Origin: Limisoma sp963601185
Lineage (GTDB): Bacteria > Bacteroidota > Bacteroidia > Bacteroidales > Muribaculaceae
DNA length: 64,000 bases
Direction: 5' to 3'
NCBI GenBank assembly: GCA_963601185.1
Contig: CAVCEE010000003.1
Span: forward strand, 92,129 to 156,128
Part shown: positions 43,794 to 54,243 of the stretch, one piece after another
How the letters are laid out: each line of letters opens with the position of its first letter
How positions within the stretch are numbered: the first letter of the stretch is position 1
Notes under the pieces: generated by a model
What the model was told of the DNA's origin: nothing
Seen by the model: the letters and a program-made list of their open reading frames with translations, nothing else
Database searches by the model: none
Program-made: the position numbers and the translations under genes

Positions 43794-46511
43794 ATGAAAA
43801 CAGACTATTCCAAGGGATTGACTAGCGCCCAAGTGGAGGAAAGCAAAAAACAGTATGGCAACAATGTGCTTACGCCGCCAGCCAAAGCCTCCGTATGGAG
43901 TCAGTTTGTTGAAAAATTCAACGACCCTCTGATAAAAATTCTTCTCGTGGCACTTGTCCTCTCGGTCGGCATTGCCTTTTATGAGGCTTTCGGACTGAAT
44001 GAAGGCTGGAAAGCCTTCCTCGAGCCGCTCGGCATCTTCCTTGCCGTGATGCTTGCCACCGTGATTGGCTTCGTGCTCGAACTGAACGCCAACAAGAAAT
44101 TCGAGATGCTCAACCAGATGAACGACGATGTGGCAGTGACCGTGCTGCGCGACGGAAACATCACCCAAGTGCCGCGCCGCGACATCGTTGTGGGAGATGT
44201 GGTAATCCTCGGCACTGGCGACGAAGTGCCTGCCGATGGCACACTCATCGACTCCGTTTCGCTGAGCATCAACGAGAGTACACTAACCGGCGAGCCAGTC
44301 ATAAAGAAAACGCATATAGAAGCCGACTTCAAGAAAGACGCTACCTATCCGTCCAACCGCGCCTTGCGTGGCACTACCGTGACAGAGGGTCACGGCACGA
44401 TGGTTGTGGATGCCATCGGCGATGCAACCGAATACGGCAAGGTCTATGAGGCAGCGCAAATCGACAACGGCGTGAAGACACCGCTGACATTGCAGTTTGA
44501 AAAACTTGGGCGGCTGATTTCTTATGCAAGTTACACCATCGGAGCACTCATCATCATCGGTCGTCTGTGCATCTACGACTACGGCGACGGCTTCGAGATG
44601 TTTAACTTCATTGAATACCTCCTCACAACGATAATGCTTGCCGTTACGCTGATAGTGGTCAGTGTGCCGGAAGGCTTGCCAATGAGCGTGACGCTGAGTT
44701 TGGCATTGAGTATGCGCCGTATGCTAGCCACCAACAACCTTGTGCGGAAGATGCACGCCTGCGAAACGATGGGCGCAACCACTGTGATTTGTACAGACAA
44801 GACCGGCACGCTCACGCAAAACCAGATGCGCATCCACGAAACGCAGTTTGACGCACTCGGCAAGGAACAGACACCCGATGCTTCGAACGCAGAATCAAAC
44901 CTCATAGCAGAGGCAATAGCCGTCAACTCAACGGCATTTCTCGACCATAGTGAAGCCAAGGCGAAAGTGGTGGGCAACCCAACGGAGGGCGCACTCCTTC
45001 TCTGGCTCGACGACCACGGCATTGACTACAAGACCTATCGTGAAAATGCCAAGGTGATAGAGCAGTTGCCGTTCTCGACGATGCGCAAGTTTATGGCCAC
45101 CGTTGTGGAGAGTGCTGTGGAGAAAGGCAAACGCATCGTCTATGTGAAAGGTGCGCCGGAGATTGTGATTGACCGCTGCCGCAATTTTGCCGACGGTGTG
45201 ACCAAAGACCACCTCCGCGAACTGCTCCTAGGCTATCAGCAGAAAGCAATGCGCACACTCGGCTTCGCTTATCAGGAAGTGGACGGATCTGTTGTTGACG
45301 GCGACACTCTCAAAGCCGACAACCTCACGTTTATGGGCATTGTCGCTATTTCCGACCCAGTGCGCGCCGATGTGCCTGCCGCTGTCAAGGAGAGCCTCGA
45401 TGCCGGTATCAAAATTAAAATCGTTACCGGCGACACTCCGGGTACAGCCAAGGAGATAGGCCGTCAGATAGGACTTTGGAACGATGCTGAGGACAATGAC
45501 TCGAACATCATAACAGGTCCTGACTTCGCTGCCCTCAACGATGACGATGCAGCCAAGGCGGCACAGCGCATAAAGATAATGTCGCGCGCACGTCCGACAG
45601 ACAAGTCGCGCCTCGTGGGACTGCTCCAGAAGCAGGACGAGGTGGTTGCAGTGACCGGCGACGGCACCAACGATGCTCCGGCACTCAATGCCGCACAGGT
45701 GGGTTTGTCGATGGGCGACGGCACCTCGGTGGCAAAGGAGGCGAGCGACATAACGATTATGGACAACTCGTTTGCCAGCATCACGCGTGCCGTGATGTGG
45801 GGACGTTCGCTCTATCAGAACATTCAGCGGTTCATCCTCTTCCAACTCACGGTCAACCTCGTGGCGTGCGTGATTGTGCTTGTCGGCGCATTCACCGGAC
45901 AGCAGTCGCCGCTGACAGTGACGCAGATGCTTTGGGTGAACCTTATTATGGATGCCTTTGCGGCACTCTCGCTGGCATCGCTTCCGCCGAATGAAGCGGT
46001 GATGCGCAACAAACCGCGCCACATAAACGATTTTATCATCAACAAGGCGATGAGGTGGTTTATCCTCGGTGTAGGACTGGCGTTTGTGTTTGTGCTGTTC
46101 GGCTTTATGCAGTATCTGAAGCACGACCACACCGGCGACCTTATGCAGTTCTCCGTGGCTTCGTATTTCGCCAACTATTTCAATTTTGCGAAGGACAATA
46201 TGACGGCGCACGACGTGACAGTGTTCTTCACTTTCTTCGTGATGCTCCAGTTCTGGAATCTGTTCAATGCCAAGAGTTTTGAGACAGTCCGTTCGGGCTT
46301 TGCACAGTTGCGCGACAGCAAGGTGTTTTTCTCCACTGCTGCAGTGATAATAGTGGGGCAGATACTGATAGTGACCTTCGGTGGCGAGATGTTTAATGTA
46401 GTGCCGCTCAGTGTGAAGGAATGGGTAATCATCATGGCGTTGACGTCGCTGGTGGCATGGATTGGTGAAATCGTGCATTTCATCCTGCGGCTGTCGCGTA
46501 AAAACAAATAA
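43794..46511 (+). CDS. PMCA-type calcium-translocating P-type ATPase
   Basis: A 905-residue P2-type ATPase that exports Ca2+ from the cytosol. Order: N-terminal cation ATPase domain, STLTGEPV actuator loop (~165), the helix 4 ion site VSVPEGLPMSVTLSLAL (~285), ICTDKTGTLTQNQM (phosphorylated Asp, ~325), nucleotide-binding domain with KGAPEIVIDRC, GDGTNDAPALNAAQVG (~620), and helices 5-10 with NLIMDAFAALSLAS. All catalytic residues are intact. It follows pyrC by 39 bases and precedes a small acidic protein by 4 bases. Confidence 0.94.
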   Translation: MKTDYSKGLTSAQVEESKKQYGNNVLTPPAKASVWSQFVEKFNDPLIKILLVALVLSVGIAFYEAFGLNEGWKAFLEPLGIFLAVMLATVIGFVLELNANKKFEMLNQMNDDVAVTVLRDGNITQVPRRDIVVGDVVILGTGDEVPADGTLIDSVSLSINESTLTGEPVIKKTHIEADFKKDATYPSNRALRGTTVTEGHGTMVVDAIGDATEYGKVYEAAQIDNGVKTPLTLQFEKLGRLISYASYTIGALIIIGRLCIYDYGDGFEMFNFIEYLLTTIMLAVTLIVVSVPEGLPMSVTLSLALSMRRMLATNNLVRKMHACETMGATTVICTDKTGTLTQNQMRIHETQFDALGKEQTPDASNAESNLIAEAIAVNSTAFLDHSEAKAKVVGNPTEGALLLWLDDHGIDYKTYRENAKVIEQLPFSTMRKFMATVVESAVEKGKRIVYVKGAPEIVIDRCRNFADGVTKDHLRELLLGYQQKAMRTLGFAYQEVDGSVVDGDTLKADNLTFMGIVAISDPVRADVPAAVKESLDAGIKIKIVTGDTPGTAKEIGRQIGLWNDAEDNDSNIITGPDFAALNDDDAAKAAQRIKIMSRARPTDKSRLVGLLQKQDEVVAVTGDGTNDAPALNAAQVGLSMGDGTSVAKEASDITIMDNSFASITRAVMWGRSLYQNIQRFILFQLTVNLVACVIVLVGAFTGQQSPLTVTQMLWVNLIMDAFAALSLASLPPNEAVMRNKPRHINDFIINKAMRWFILGVGLAFVFVLFGFMQYLKHDHTGDLMQFSVASYFANYFNFAKDNMTAHDVTVFFTFFVMLQFWNLFNAKSFETVRSGFAQLRDSKVFFSTAAVIIVGQILIVTFGGEMFNVVPLSVKEWVIIMALTSLVAWIGEIVHFILRLSRKNK

Positions 46512-46515
46512 GATT

Positions 46516-46668
46516 ATGGGACTTGTCTACAACAACAAAAACAAACTTGACCTTGTGGTGCTCTCCGAGGAGAAACTCGAGAACAACGAGGGCGAACTTT
46601 GCGATTTCGTGATTATGCCCGACGGGCAGATGCCTGACGACAACGAGGAAGAAACTCCAAAGCCATAA
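46516..46668 (+). CDS. Small acidic hypothetical protein
   Basis: A 50-residue protein starting MGLVYNNKNKLDLVVL, with a Glu/Asp-rich C-terminal half (EEKLENNEGELCDF, then DDNEEETPKP). It has no signal and no membrane segment. It starts 4 bases after the Ca2+ ATPase stop. An upstream in-frame extension inside the ATPase gene is unlikely. Nothing shows its function; a regulatory or accessory peptide of the ATPase is possible. Confidence 0.5.
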   Translation: MGLVYNNKNKLDLVVLSEEKLENNEGELCDFVIMPDGQMPDDNEEETPKP

Positions 46669-46707
46669 TTTTTTATGGCGGAACTGGTGTCTTTTTGCAA
46701 ATATTTA

Positions 46708-46715
46708 TAAATTTG
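46708..46715 (+). promoter_or_regulatory. Putative -7 box for the VanZ-like gene
   Basis: TAAATTTG fits TAnnTTTG, 21 bases upstream of the ATG at 46737. It argues against the longer in-frame non-ATG start at 46695, which would overlap it. Confidence 0.45.
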
Positions 46716-46736
46716 CGTAACGATATAAAGCCGATT

Positions 46737-47123
46737 ATGCCGAACGAGGTTAAGAAAAAACATACTCAATTCCTACTGTCTGCTCTGGTGACTCTCGGCG
46801 TGGTTTATCTCACGCTGGTGCCACGGCCGTTGGGCAGTATGCACGTTCCGATGTTTGTCGGTGCTGACAAGGTGGTGCATTTTCTGATGTTCCTCGCCCT
46901 GGCAGTGTCGTACTATCGCGACATTGTGCGTGCTAAGACTATTGCCGACAAGCCACGCCTCCTTGGCTGGATATTCCTGCTGTGTACCGCCTTCGGCGGA
47001 CTCATAGAGTTGGCGCAGTGGGGTATGCACATGGGACGGTCGGGAGATTGGTTTGACTTGATTGCCGATGCCGGCGGCGCATTTTACGGATGCGTTGTGG
47101 CTTGGCTCGTGATTAAAAAATAG
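46737..47123 (+). CDS. VanZ-like membrane protein
   Basis: A 128-residue membrane protein with about four helices. Family marks are TLVPRPLG after the first helix, GADKVVHFLMFLALAVSYY, and ELAQWGMHMGRSGDWFDLIADAGGA (read in part). VanZ relatives are known from teicoplanin resistance, but most are of unknown role. The ATG at 46737 (MPNEVKKKHTQ) is used. tamB begins 8 bases after the stop, so the two are probably cotranscribed. Confidence 0.85.
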   Translation: MPNEVKKKHTQFLLSALVTLGVVYLTLVPRPLGSMHVPMFVGADKVVHFLMFLALAVSYYRDIVRAKTIADKPRLLGWIFLLCTAFGGLIELAQWGMHMGRSGDWFDLIADAGGAFYGCVVAWLVIKK

Positions 47124-47131
47124 ATTGACTG

Positions 47132-50100
47132 ATGGCAGAGGAAAAAGTAACAGCCGACACCACCGACGAGCAGCAGTTGCCTGTTGTTGAGGCGCGCCGT
47201 AAGCGCAGTTGGGTGAAGCGCGTCCTGAGGATAGCCGCTGTTTTTGTCGTGATTCTATTCCTGCTGCCGTCGATACTTTATATTCCTGCCGTCCAGCGCG
47301 CAGCGAAAAATTTTGTAGAGGAAAAGGTGTCGGAATCGACTGGCTACACCATCCGCATCGGCGAACTGTCGCTGAAGTTTCCGTTGAGGCTGTCGGTAGC
47401 CGATATGCTTGTGCTCGATGAGCACCGCGACACTATGGTTTGCGGCAACCGCGTAGACCTCAATGTGCGCCTGATGTCAATCCTTGCTGGCAACGTGACA
47501 GTGGGTGGCGTGGACATTGATAAGGCGTACTACCGTATGGTGAGCAAGGACACCTCGATGGTGCTTACCGCTCGTCTGCGGTCGTTTGTGCTGTCGGAGA
47601 GCCGCTACGGCATCCTGTCCGACCATATCGACCTCGGCGAGGCAATCGTCGACGGCGTGGATGCCACCATCGACTTCGACAACCGCAAGGTAAAGCCAGA
47701 ACCGAAGGACACTACGCAGTCTACTCCCTTGCTTATCACCCTCGACAAACTTACGCTGAAGGACGTGAACTACCGTATGGCGATGATGCCGACGATAGAG
47801 TCGCTGTCGGCAAAGATTGCCAACGGCGAGTTGCGCGACCTGACGGTGAATATGAAAAACAATCTTGTGCGGCTCGACGACCTGAACATTGCCGCACTCG
47901 ATGCAGAATATTACCAGCCGACGGAAAAGGATGCCGCCGCATTTACGGCACAGTTGCCAGCCGACACCATTGCCGCCGACACAGTAGCGTCCGCTCCGTG
48001 GACAGTTGTGGCACGCCATTTCCGACTGTCGGACAGCAAGGCACTCTACGCCGTGAGCGGAGTGCGCCCTGCACCGGGATTTGATGCCTCGTATATCCAG
48101 TTGGACAGCATCAACATAGCAGCCGACAACGTGTACAACCGCGGCTCAATCATCCGCTTGCCGCTCACGATGCTCTCAGCCAACGAGCGTTGCGGCCTGA
48201 AATTGGCATCGACCTCCGGCTTGCTGACGATGGACGAAAAGCAACTCAGTGTAGAGAAGTTCCGTATGGCTACGGCGGAGTCGTCGTTCGGCATCGACGC
48301 GTGGCTCGACGCATCTGCACTCAGCGGCAACGACAATGCCAAGGTAGACGCCAAAATCACATCGCAGATCTCGCTCAACGATGCTGGTCGTGTGATGCCG
48401 TTGCTGAAACCGTTGTGGAAATCGCTCGGTCAGAAGACCGTAGGTCTGGCAGTTGAGGCTGGCGGAACGATGAGTGCCGTAGACATCAAGAAAGTGGCAA
48501 TCAACGTGCCGCAGGTGCTCGACATCTCAATGAAAGGCAAGTTTGCCAACGTGATGAAGCCGGAGTATATCAGCGGCGCTATCGACATCGACGGCAAACT
48601 CACCGGCGGAAACTATCTTAAGAAAGCCTTCGACCTGCCGTCCGACATCAATGTGCCAGTGGTTGCGCTCAAGGGCAAGGTGAACTATAAGGACGAGAAA
48701 GCGAGCGGCAACATCCGCGCCACGGTGGCTGGCGGAAGTATGGTTGCCGACGGCAAAATAAATCTGAAGCGAGAGAGTTACGACGCCAATCTGCAACTGG
48801 CAGGACTCGACGTGCGGAGCGTGATGCCAGCACTCGGCGTAGGCCCTGTGACCGGCGACTTCACCGTTGAAGGCAGCGGCTACGACCTCTACAAAATGAC
48901 CGCCACACTGCTTGCCGACATCAAGCACGCAAGTTACGACAATGTTGACTACCACGACATCTCAATGTCGGCGGAACTCGACAAGGGTGCGTACGACGTG
49001 GTAATCGCATCGAACGATGAGAAAGCGATGCTCGGACTCAACCTTAACGGCGAGTTGACCCCCAACGAATACAAGGTGCGCTTCGACGGCCGCATCGACA
49101 ATATCGACCTTGTGGCGATGAATATGGCATCCGACCGCTTGTCGGGCGGTATGGATATTCAGGGTGCCGGACTGGTGAACCTCGAAAAGGAGGAGTATGC
49201 CGGCTATATGCGCCTATCAAACCTCTTTCTTCTGTTGCCGGGCAACACTTTCCGAACGGACAGCATCGACTGCGGCTTCAAGTCGACCCCCGACCATACA
49301 GGTATGCGTCTGCGCAACAACGATATGAAGTTCGCTTTCCAGACGCCTCTGGGTGTCAATGCCTTGGTCGACTCGCTCAACAACGTGTTGCCGGTGATTG
49401 ACAGTATGCTCATTGCACAGCGGCTCAATCTTCTGAAACTCAACAGTAAGTTGCCGCAGTTCACTGCCAACTTCTCGTCGAAGAGCCGCAACATCGTGCA
49501 GTCCTACCTTGCCGGTCAGGGTGCAACCTACGACGAGTTGAACCTCGACATCTCCAAACAGGAGGAACTGGACATCAAGGCATCGCTGAAGAACCTTGAT
49601 GTGTCCGACGTGCGTTTTGATGAAATCACTATGACGAGCCACACCTCGTGTGACTCGCTGATCTATAGCCTCGGTGTGAACAACCGCCCCGAAAATTCCG
49701 AGTTGCTGAAAACTGGCTTGATAGAAGGCTCGATGGCAGCCAACCACGCCAACGTGTTTGTCACGCAGGTGGACAAATACGACGAAACAGGCTTTAAGTT
49801 TGGCGTCAATGCGTCACTTGCCGACAGCATAGTCACTGTGGGCATCTACCCGGTAGACCCGCGCATAGCCTACCGCGACTGGACGGTCAACCCCGGCAAC
49901 TATGTGTCGTACGACCTTGCTGACAATCTCTTCCGCGCCGATATGACCATCCGCAGCGGCGCGACGAGTCTGATAAAACTCTTCACTGACCGTGACGGAC
50001 ATTTCCACAACGGCATCAATGTGGAACTCGCCGGCATCGAACTCCACGACTGGCTCGTGCTCTCGCCGTTTGCTCCGCCGATTGAAGGGTCGCTCGCCGG

Positions 50101-51958
50101 TACGGCAAAGGTGAACTTCAACGACAAGTACTACTGGGGCGACTGCTGTATGAGAATCGACGGTATGACCTACGGCAAGCGGCCTGTGGGCAACGTTGAC
50201 CTCGATGCCAAGGTGGCAATGACCGACGACGGCAAGAAAACCTACGCCCTCGCCGATATGGAACTCGACGGGCAGAAAATTATGTCGCTGAAGGGAATGA
50301 TTAACGATACCGTGCCCACTACCAATTACGATATGGAACTCTCGCTCACACGTCTGCCGCTAACACGCGTGAGTGCATTCATCCCGGAGGGTATGGGCGA
50401 CGTGACGGGGCATCTCAACGGAACGATGAAAGTGAGCGGTCCGATTGAAAAGCCGCTTATCAACGGATATTTGCAGTTTGACACCGCACAGGTGCGCTTG
50501 CAGAACTACGGCTCGGCACTTACGTTCGACAGCCGCAAAATTCCTGTGGACAACGGTTGCGTGAAGTTTGACAACTACCAACTCCGCGGAGCAAACGGCA
50601 ACTCGATAGAAGTCAACGGCCATGTGGACCTGTCGATGGATGTTGACAAGATTTACACCGACCTTACCCTAAAAGGTCGCAATGTGCAGGTTATCAACGG
50701 AAAGAAGCAGAGCAAGGCAGAACTCTACGGAAAAGGATTTATCGACATAAACGGTGCGATGAAAGGCAATCTCGACAAACTCGACCTCCGTGCCACGGTC
50801 AGCATCCTTGCTGGTACCAACCTCACCTACATCTATCAGTCAAGTGCGGTGGCACTGACCGAAAGTGTGTCGGAAGACGTTGTGAAGTTTGTCAATCTCG
50901 CCGACACCACCGCTACAACCGACAGCATTGCGCCGCCGTATGCTATGCGCATCAAGGCAGCCCTAATTGTGCAGCCTAACGCAATCTTCAATGTCAACCT
51001 CTCCACCGACGGAAAGGACAAAGTGCAGATTGACGGAGAGGGAATGCTCAGTTATTCGCAGAACGACCAAGGCGATGCCACGTTTATCGGTCGCTACGCT
51101 ATCAACAGCGGCTTCGTGCGCTATTCGCCGCCGATGATGTCGGAAAAGAACTTCAAATTCCAGGACGGAAGCACGATAATCTGGAACGGCGACCTGCTCA
51201 ACCCAACGCTCAATCTCAAGGCCATACAGGCGATGAAAGTGAATGTGAGCAGCGGCAACCAAGGGTCGCGCTCCGTGCCGTTTGACGTGATTCTCAATGT
51301 GGGCAACACGCTGAACTCGCTCAACGTGTCGTTCGACCTCAATACCGATGGAGATATGACCATCGCCAACGAACTCAGCGGTATGACTGCCGAGCAGCGT
51401 GCCACTCAGGCGATGAACCTCCTGCTCTATAACTCCTACACCAGCAGCAGTTCGGGCGCAAGTAGCGTTACCGGCGACCTCTCTGGCAGCAATATGGCGT
51501 TCTCCTTCCTTGAGTCGGTGGTCAACAAGTGGGCGGCGAGCAACATCTCCGGCGTTGACCTGTCGATAGGCATCGATCAGGAAGACCACATGACGAGCAG
51601 CGGCGTGACGAAAGCGATGAGTTACTCCTACAAGGTGTCGAAGAGCATCTTCGACGACCGTTTCAAGATTGCAGTGGGCGGCAACTACACAAGTGATGCC
51701 TCGGCAGAGGACAACCTTGCGCAGAACCTGCTCAACGACCTCTCGTTTGAATATAAACTCAACAAGACCGGCACAACCAATGCCAAGTTGTTCTACCACA
51801 AGGAGTATGAAAGTATCCTTGAAGGCGAAATCACTGAATACGGCGCTGGCTTCACGTGGAAGCGGAAAATCGCCACATTCAGCGATATGTTCAAGTTCTT
51901 CAAGGTATGGCAGACGAGACGGAAAACGAAAAAGACAACCGAAAGCGTAACGGAATGA
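47132..51958 (+). CDS. tamB: Translocation and assembly module protein TamB
   Basis: A 1608-residue AsmA-like protein bridging the inner and outer membranes; the family moves phospholipids and helps assemble outer-membrane proteins. One N-terminal signal anchor (WVKRVLRIAAVFVVILFLLPS, ~30-52) is followed by a very long repetitive beta-rich region (a taco-like groove in known structures) and the C-terminal TamB domain (~1250-1608; GFVRYSPPMMSEKNFKFQDGS read in part, then ATQAMNLLLYNSY). The stop overlaps the start of the TamA-like gene (ATGA), matching a functional pair. Confidence 0.92.
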   Translation: MAEEKVTADTTDEQQLPVVEARRKRSWVKRVLRIAAVFVVILFLLPSILYIPAVQRAAKNFVEEKVSESTGYTIRIGELSLKFPLRLSVADMLVLDEHRDTMVCGNRVDLNVRLMSILAGNVTVGGVDIDKAYYRMVSKDTSMVLTARLRSFVLSESRYGILSDHIDLGEAIVDGVDATIDFDNRKVKPEPKDTTQSTPLLITLDKLTLKDVNYRMAMMPTIESLSAKIANGELRDLTVNMKNNLVRLDDLNIAALDAEYYQPTEKDAAAFTAQLPADTIAADTVASAPWTVVARHFRLSDSKALYAVSGVRPAPGFDASYIQLDSINIAADNVYNRGSIIRLPLTMLSANERCGLKLASTSGLLTMDEKQLSVEKFRMATAESSFGIDAWLDASALSGNDNAKVDAKITSQISLNDAGRVMPLLKPLWKSLGQKTVGLAVEAGGTMSAVDIKKVAINVPQVLDISMKGKFANVMKPEYISGAIDIDGKLTGGNYLKKAFDLPSDINVPVVALKGKVNYKDEKASGNIRATVAGGSMVADGKINLKRESYDANLQLAGLDVRSVMPALGVGPVTGDFTVEGSGYDLYKMTATLLADIKHASYDNVDYHDISMSAELDKGAYDVVIASNDEKAMLGLNLNGELTPNEYKVRFDGRIDNIDLVAMNMASDRLSGGMDIQGAGLVNLEKEEYAGYMRLSNLFLLLPGNTFRTDSIDCGFKSTPDHTGMRLRNNDMKFAFQTPLGVNALVDSLNNVLPVIDSMLIAQRLNLLKLNSKLPQFTANFSSKSRNIVQSYLAGQGATYDELNLDISKQEELDIKASLKNLDVSDVRFDEITMTSHTSCDSLIYSLGVNNRPENSELLKTGLIEGSMAANHANVFVTQVDKYDETGFKFGVNASLADSIVTVGIYPVDPRIAYRDWTVNPGNYVSYDLADNLFRADMTIRSGATSLIKLFTDRDGHFHNGINVELAGIELHDWLVLSPFAPPIEGSLAGTAKVNFNDKYYWGDCCMRIDGMTYGKRPVGNVDLDAKVAMTDDGKKTYALADMELDGQKIMSLKGMINDTVPTTNYDMELSLTRLPLTRVSAFIPEGMGDVTGHLNGTMKVSGPIEKPLINGYLQFDTAQVRLQNYGSALTFDSRKIPVDNGCVKFDNYQLRGANGNSIEVNGHVDLSMDVDKIYTDLTLKGRNVQVINGKKQSKAELYGKGFIDINGAMKGNLDKLDLRATVSILAGTNLTYIYQSSAVALTESVSEDVVKFVNLADTTATTDSIAPPYAMRIKAALIVQPNAIFNVNLSTDGKDKVQIDGEGMLSYSQNDQGDATFIGRYAINSGFVRYSPPMMSEKNFKFQDGSTIIWNGDLLNPTLNLKAIQAMKVNVSSGNQGSRSVPFDVILNVGNTLNSLNVSFDLNTDGDMTIANELSGMTAEQRATQAMNLLLYNSYTSSSSGASSVTGDLSGSNMAFSFLESVVNKWAASNISGVDLSIGIDQEDHMTSSGVTKAMSYSYKVSKSIFDDRFKIAVGGNYTSDASAEDNLAQNLLNDLSFEYKLNKTGTTNAKLFYHKEYESILEGEITEYGAGFTWKRKIATFSDMFKFFKVWQTRRKTKKTTESVTE

Positions 51959-54243
51959 AAAAACTGTTGTTCTCCATATTATCGCTGGTAATCCTTGCAG
52001 CGTGCTCCACTACGTCGAAACTCGCCGAGGGCGATGTGCTCTACACCGGTGTGAAGAAACTTTCGGTCACTGCTTCCGACAGCACCGACGTGCCGTCGGA
52101 CATCTCAAGCAACATTGCCGAAATTATCAATGTGCCAGCCAACAACTCTCTCTATTCGCCATACATCCGCTCGCCGTGGCCTATCGGACTGTGGCTCTAC
52201 AACCATTGGCCGGCAGACAGCAAGGGCTTGAAAGGGTGGATCTACAGAAAGTTTGCCGAAGAGCCGGTGCTCATTTCTGACGTTCGCCCCGACCTTCGAA
52301 TGAAGATGGTGGAGGATATGCTTGGCAAGAACGGTTATTATGGCTCGACCACGTCCTACGACCTGAAATACAGCAAGAAGAATCCACGGAAAGCGAGAGT
52401 GAACTACTATGTGCATCTTGCTCATCCGAAGACCATCGAAGAGATACAGTATCTGCCAGACACCACCGAACTCAACACCATGCTCAACAAGTATATGAAG
52501 CGCGACAAGTATATGGCGGTGGGGGCGATAATCTGCAACGACTCGCTGTCGGTGGCTCGCACGCGTGTGACCAACCGTCTGCGCAACCACGGCTACTACT
52601 ATTTTCGTCCGGAGTACATCACTTTCCTTGCCGACACGCTCCAAGTGCCGGGAAAGGTGGTCGTGAAGGTGGACTATGCCGACAATATCCCCGAAAAGGC
52701 GATGTGGCGTTACAAGGTAGGGGAGATAAACACACTGGTGATGCGTAACGATAATGGCGGCGTGCCCGACACTATGGTCACCGACAAGGGACGGATTGTG
52801 AGAATGCGCCCGTCGCGCCTACGCAAGAGCCTTATCCCGTCGTGCATCGCTTTCGATAAGGACGACTTCGTGAATGTGCGCAAGTTGACCAACACCCAGA
52901 CCTATCTGTCGCGACTTGGCATCTTCGATTTCATCACGATGAGTGCAACTCCGCTCGACTCGGTGAAAACCAACAAACTGGACTTCGACATAATGTGCCA
53001 TTTCGACAAGCCGATAGAAACGCAATTTGAGGCTAACCTAACGTCGAAATCAAACAACTACCTCGGTCCGGGTGTGGCTTATCAGGTGCTCAACCGCAAC
53101 ATCTTCGGCGGCGGCGAACGCCTGACGGTAAAGTTTGACGCTTCGTATGAGTGGCAAATCGGCAAAATCGACGGCAAACGCAGCGACTTCAACTCCTATG
53201 AGTTCGGCTTGCAGACTGAACTGGCATTCCCGCGCCTGTTGGCACCGCACTTCATTCCGTTTATCAAGCGCGAACTGGCGTGGACGCGCTTCTCGCTTGG
53301 CGGAACAATAATGAATCGCCCGAAATTCTTTAAGATGGTGCAGTTCGACTTCGGTTGGACCTACGACTGGAGCGGCTCGCGCTACTCCCAGAACCAGGTA
53401 ACGCTGTTTGCCCTCAAATACAACAAACTCCTCACCACGACGGAAGAGTTCAACAAGACGATGGACGAGAACCCAGCAATAGCACTCAGTTTCCGTGACC
53501 AGTTCATCCCCAAATGCGGCTATACCTACACCTACGACCGCGGTTTCGGCAAGGGACGTGACGACCAGCACTTCACCTTGCAGGTGGGCTTTACCGAAGG
53601 CGGCAACCTCTTTTCAGGCATCTGGTCGCTTGCAGGAGTGAAAGGAGAGAAAGAAATGTTCGGCACACCATTCTCTCAGTTTGCCAAAGCCACGTTGCAG
53701 ATGGTCTACTCCAAGCGCATCGTCGGCGAGCAGCGACTTGTTGGCCGCGTGTATCTCGGTGCAGCCCACGCCTACGGCAACTCGCAGGAAGTGCCCTACG
53801 CTGAACAGTTCTATGTGGGTGGCGCAAACAGTATCCGAGCGTTCGCCGTAAGGAGCATCGGCCCGGGTAGTTACCATAGCGATGCGGCAGCCAACAACGG
53901 CTACTACGACCAGACCGGTACGTTCCGCTTTGAGATGAATGCCGAATACCGCTTTCCTCTGGTGAGTATGCTCAAGGGCGCACTGTTTGTGGATGCCGGC
54001 AACATTTGGCTTCTCACCAACGACGAGCAGCGACCTGGTGGTCAGTTGGGTCGGAATTTTCTTAAAGATCTGGCACTTGGCACAGGACTTGGCGTGCGCC
54101 TCGATATGGGTATGATTGTAGTGCGCCTTGACCTTGGTGTCGGCCTCCACCTGCCTTACGACACAGGCAAGAGTGGCTACTACAATATGACCAAATTTAA
54201 GGACAGCCTCGCCCTCAACATCGCAATCGGATATCCGTTCTAA
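51955..54243 (+). CDS. BamA/TamA-family outer-membrane lipoprotein
   Basis: A 762-residue Omp85-superfamily protein. I use the ATG at 51955, which gives a lipoprotein signal with lipobox LAAC (Cys17). That start overlaps the tamB stop; a longer upstream frame inside tamB is rejected. POTRA-like repeats occupy ~30-390, and the C-terminal beta barrel ~400-762 includes YVGGANSIRAFAVRSIGPGSY (read in part; the RGF-like lid motif reads IRAF) and the final LALNIAIGYPF. The lipid anchor is seen in Bacteroidota TamA-like proteins (TamL). It probably forms an envelope-spanning module with TamB. Confidence 0.9.
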   Translation: MKKLLFSILSLVILAACSTTSKLAEGDVLYTGVKKLSVTASDSTDVPSDISSNIAEIINVPANNSLYSPYIRSPWPIGLWLYNHWPADSKGLKGWIYRKFAEEPVLISDVRPDLRMKMVEDMLGKNGYYGSTTSYDLKYSKKNPRKARVNYYVHLAHPKTIEEIQYLPDTTELNTMLNKYMKRDKYMAVGAIICNDSLSVARTRVTNRLRNHGYYYFRPEYITFLADTLQVPGKVVVKVDYADNIPEKAMWRYKVGEINTLVMRNDNGGVPDTMVTDKGRIVRMRPSRLRKSLIPSCIAFDKDDFVNVRKLTNTQTYLSRLGIFDFITMSATPLDSVKTNKLDFDIMCHFDKPIETQFEANLTSKSNNYLGPGVAYQVLNRNIFGGGERLTVKFDASYEWQIGKIDGKRSDFNSYEFGLQTELAFPRLLAPHFIPFIKRELAWTRFSLGGTIMNRPKFFKMVQFDFGWTYDWSGSRYSQNQVTLFALKYNKLLTTTEEFNKTMDENPAIALSFRDQFIPKCGYTYTYDRGFGKGRDDQHFTLQVGFTEGGNLFSGIWSLAGVKGEKEMFGTPFSQFAKATLQMVYSKRIVGEQRLVGRVYLGAAHAYGNSQEVPYAEQFYVGGANSIRAFAVRSIGPGSYHSDAAANNGYYDQTGTFRFEMNAEYRFPLVSMLKGALFVDAGNIWLLTNDEQRPGGQLGRNFLKDLALGTGLGVRLDMGMIVVRLDLGVGLHLPYDTGKSGYYNMTKFKDSLALNIAIGYPF

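Noticed and set aside
45228..46478. 416-codon minus-strand frame opposite the Ca2+ ATPase
   Set aside because: Shadow of a gene with intact P-type ATPase motifs.
51856..51954. Longer N-terminus for the TamA-like gene
   Set aside because: It lies inside tamB and would put charged residues before the lipoprotein signal; the ATG at 51955 gives an ATGA overlap and a proper lipobox.
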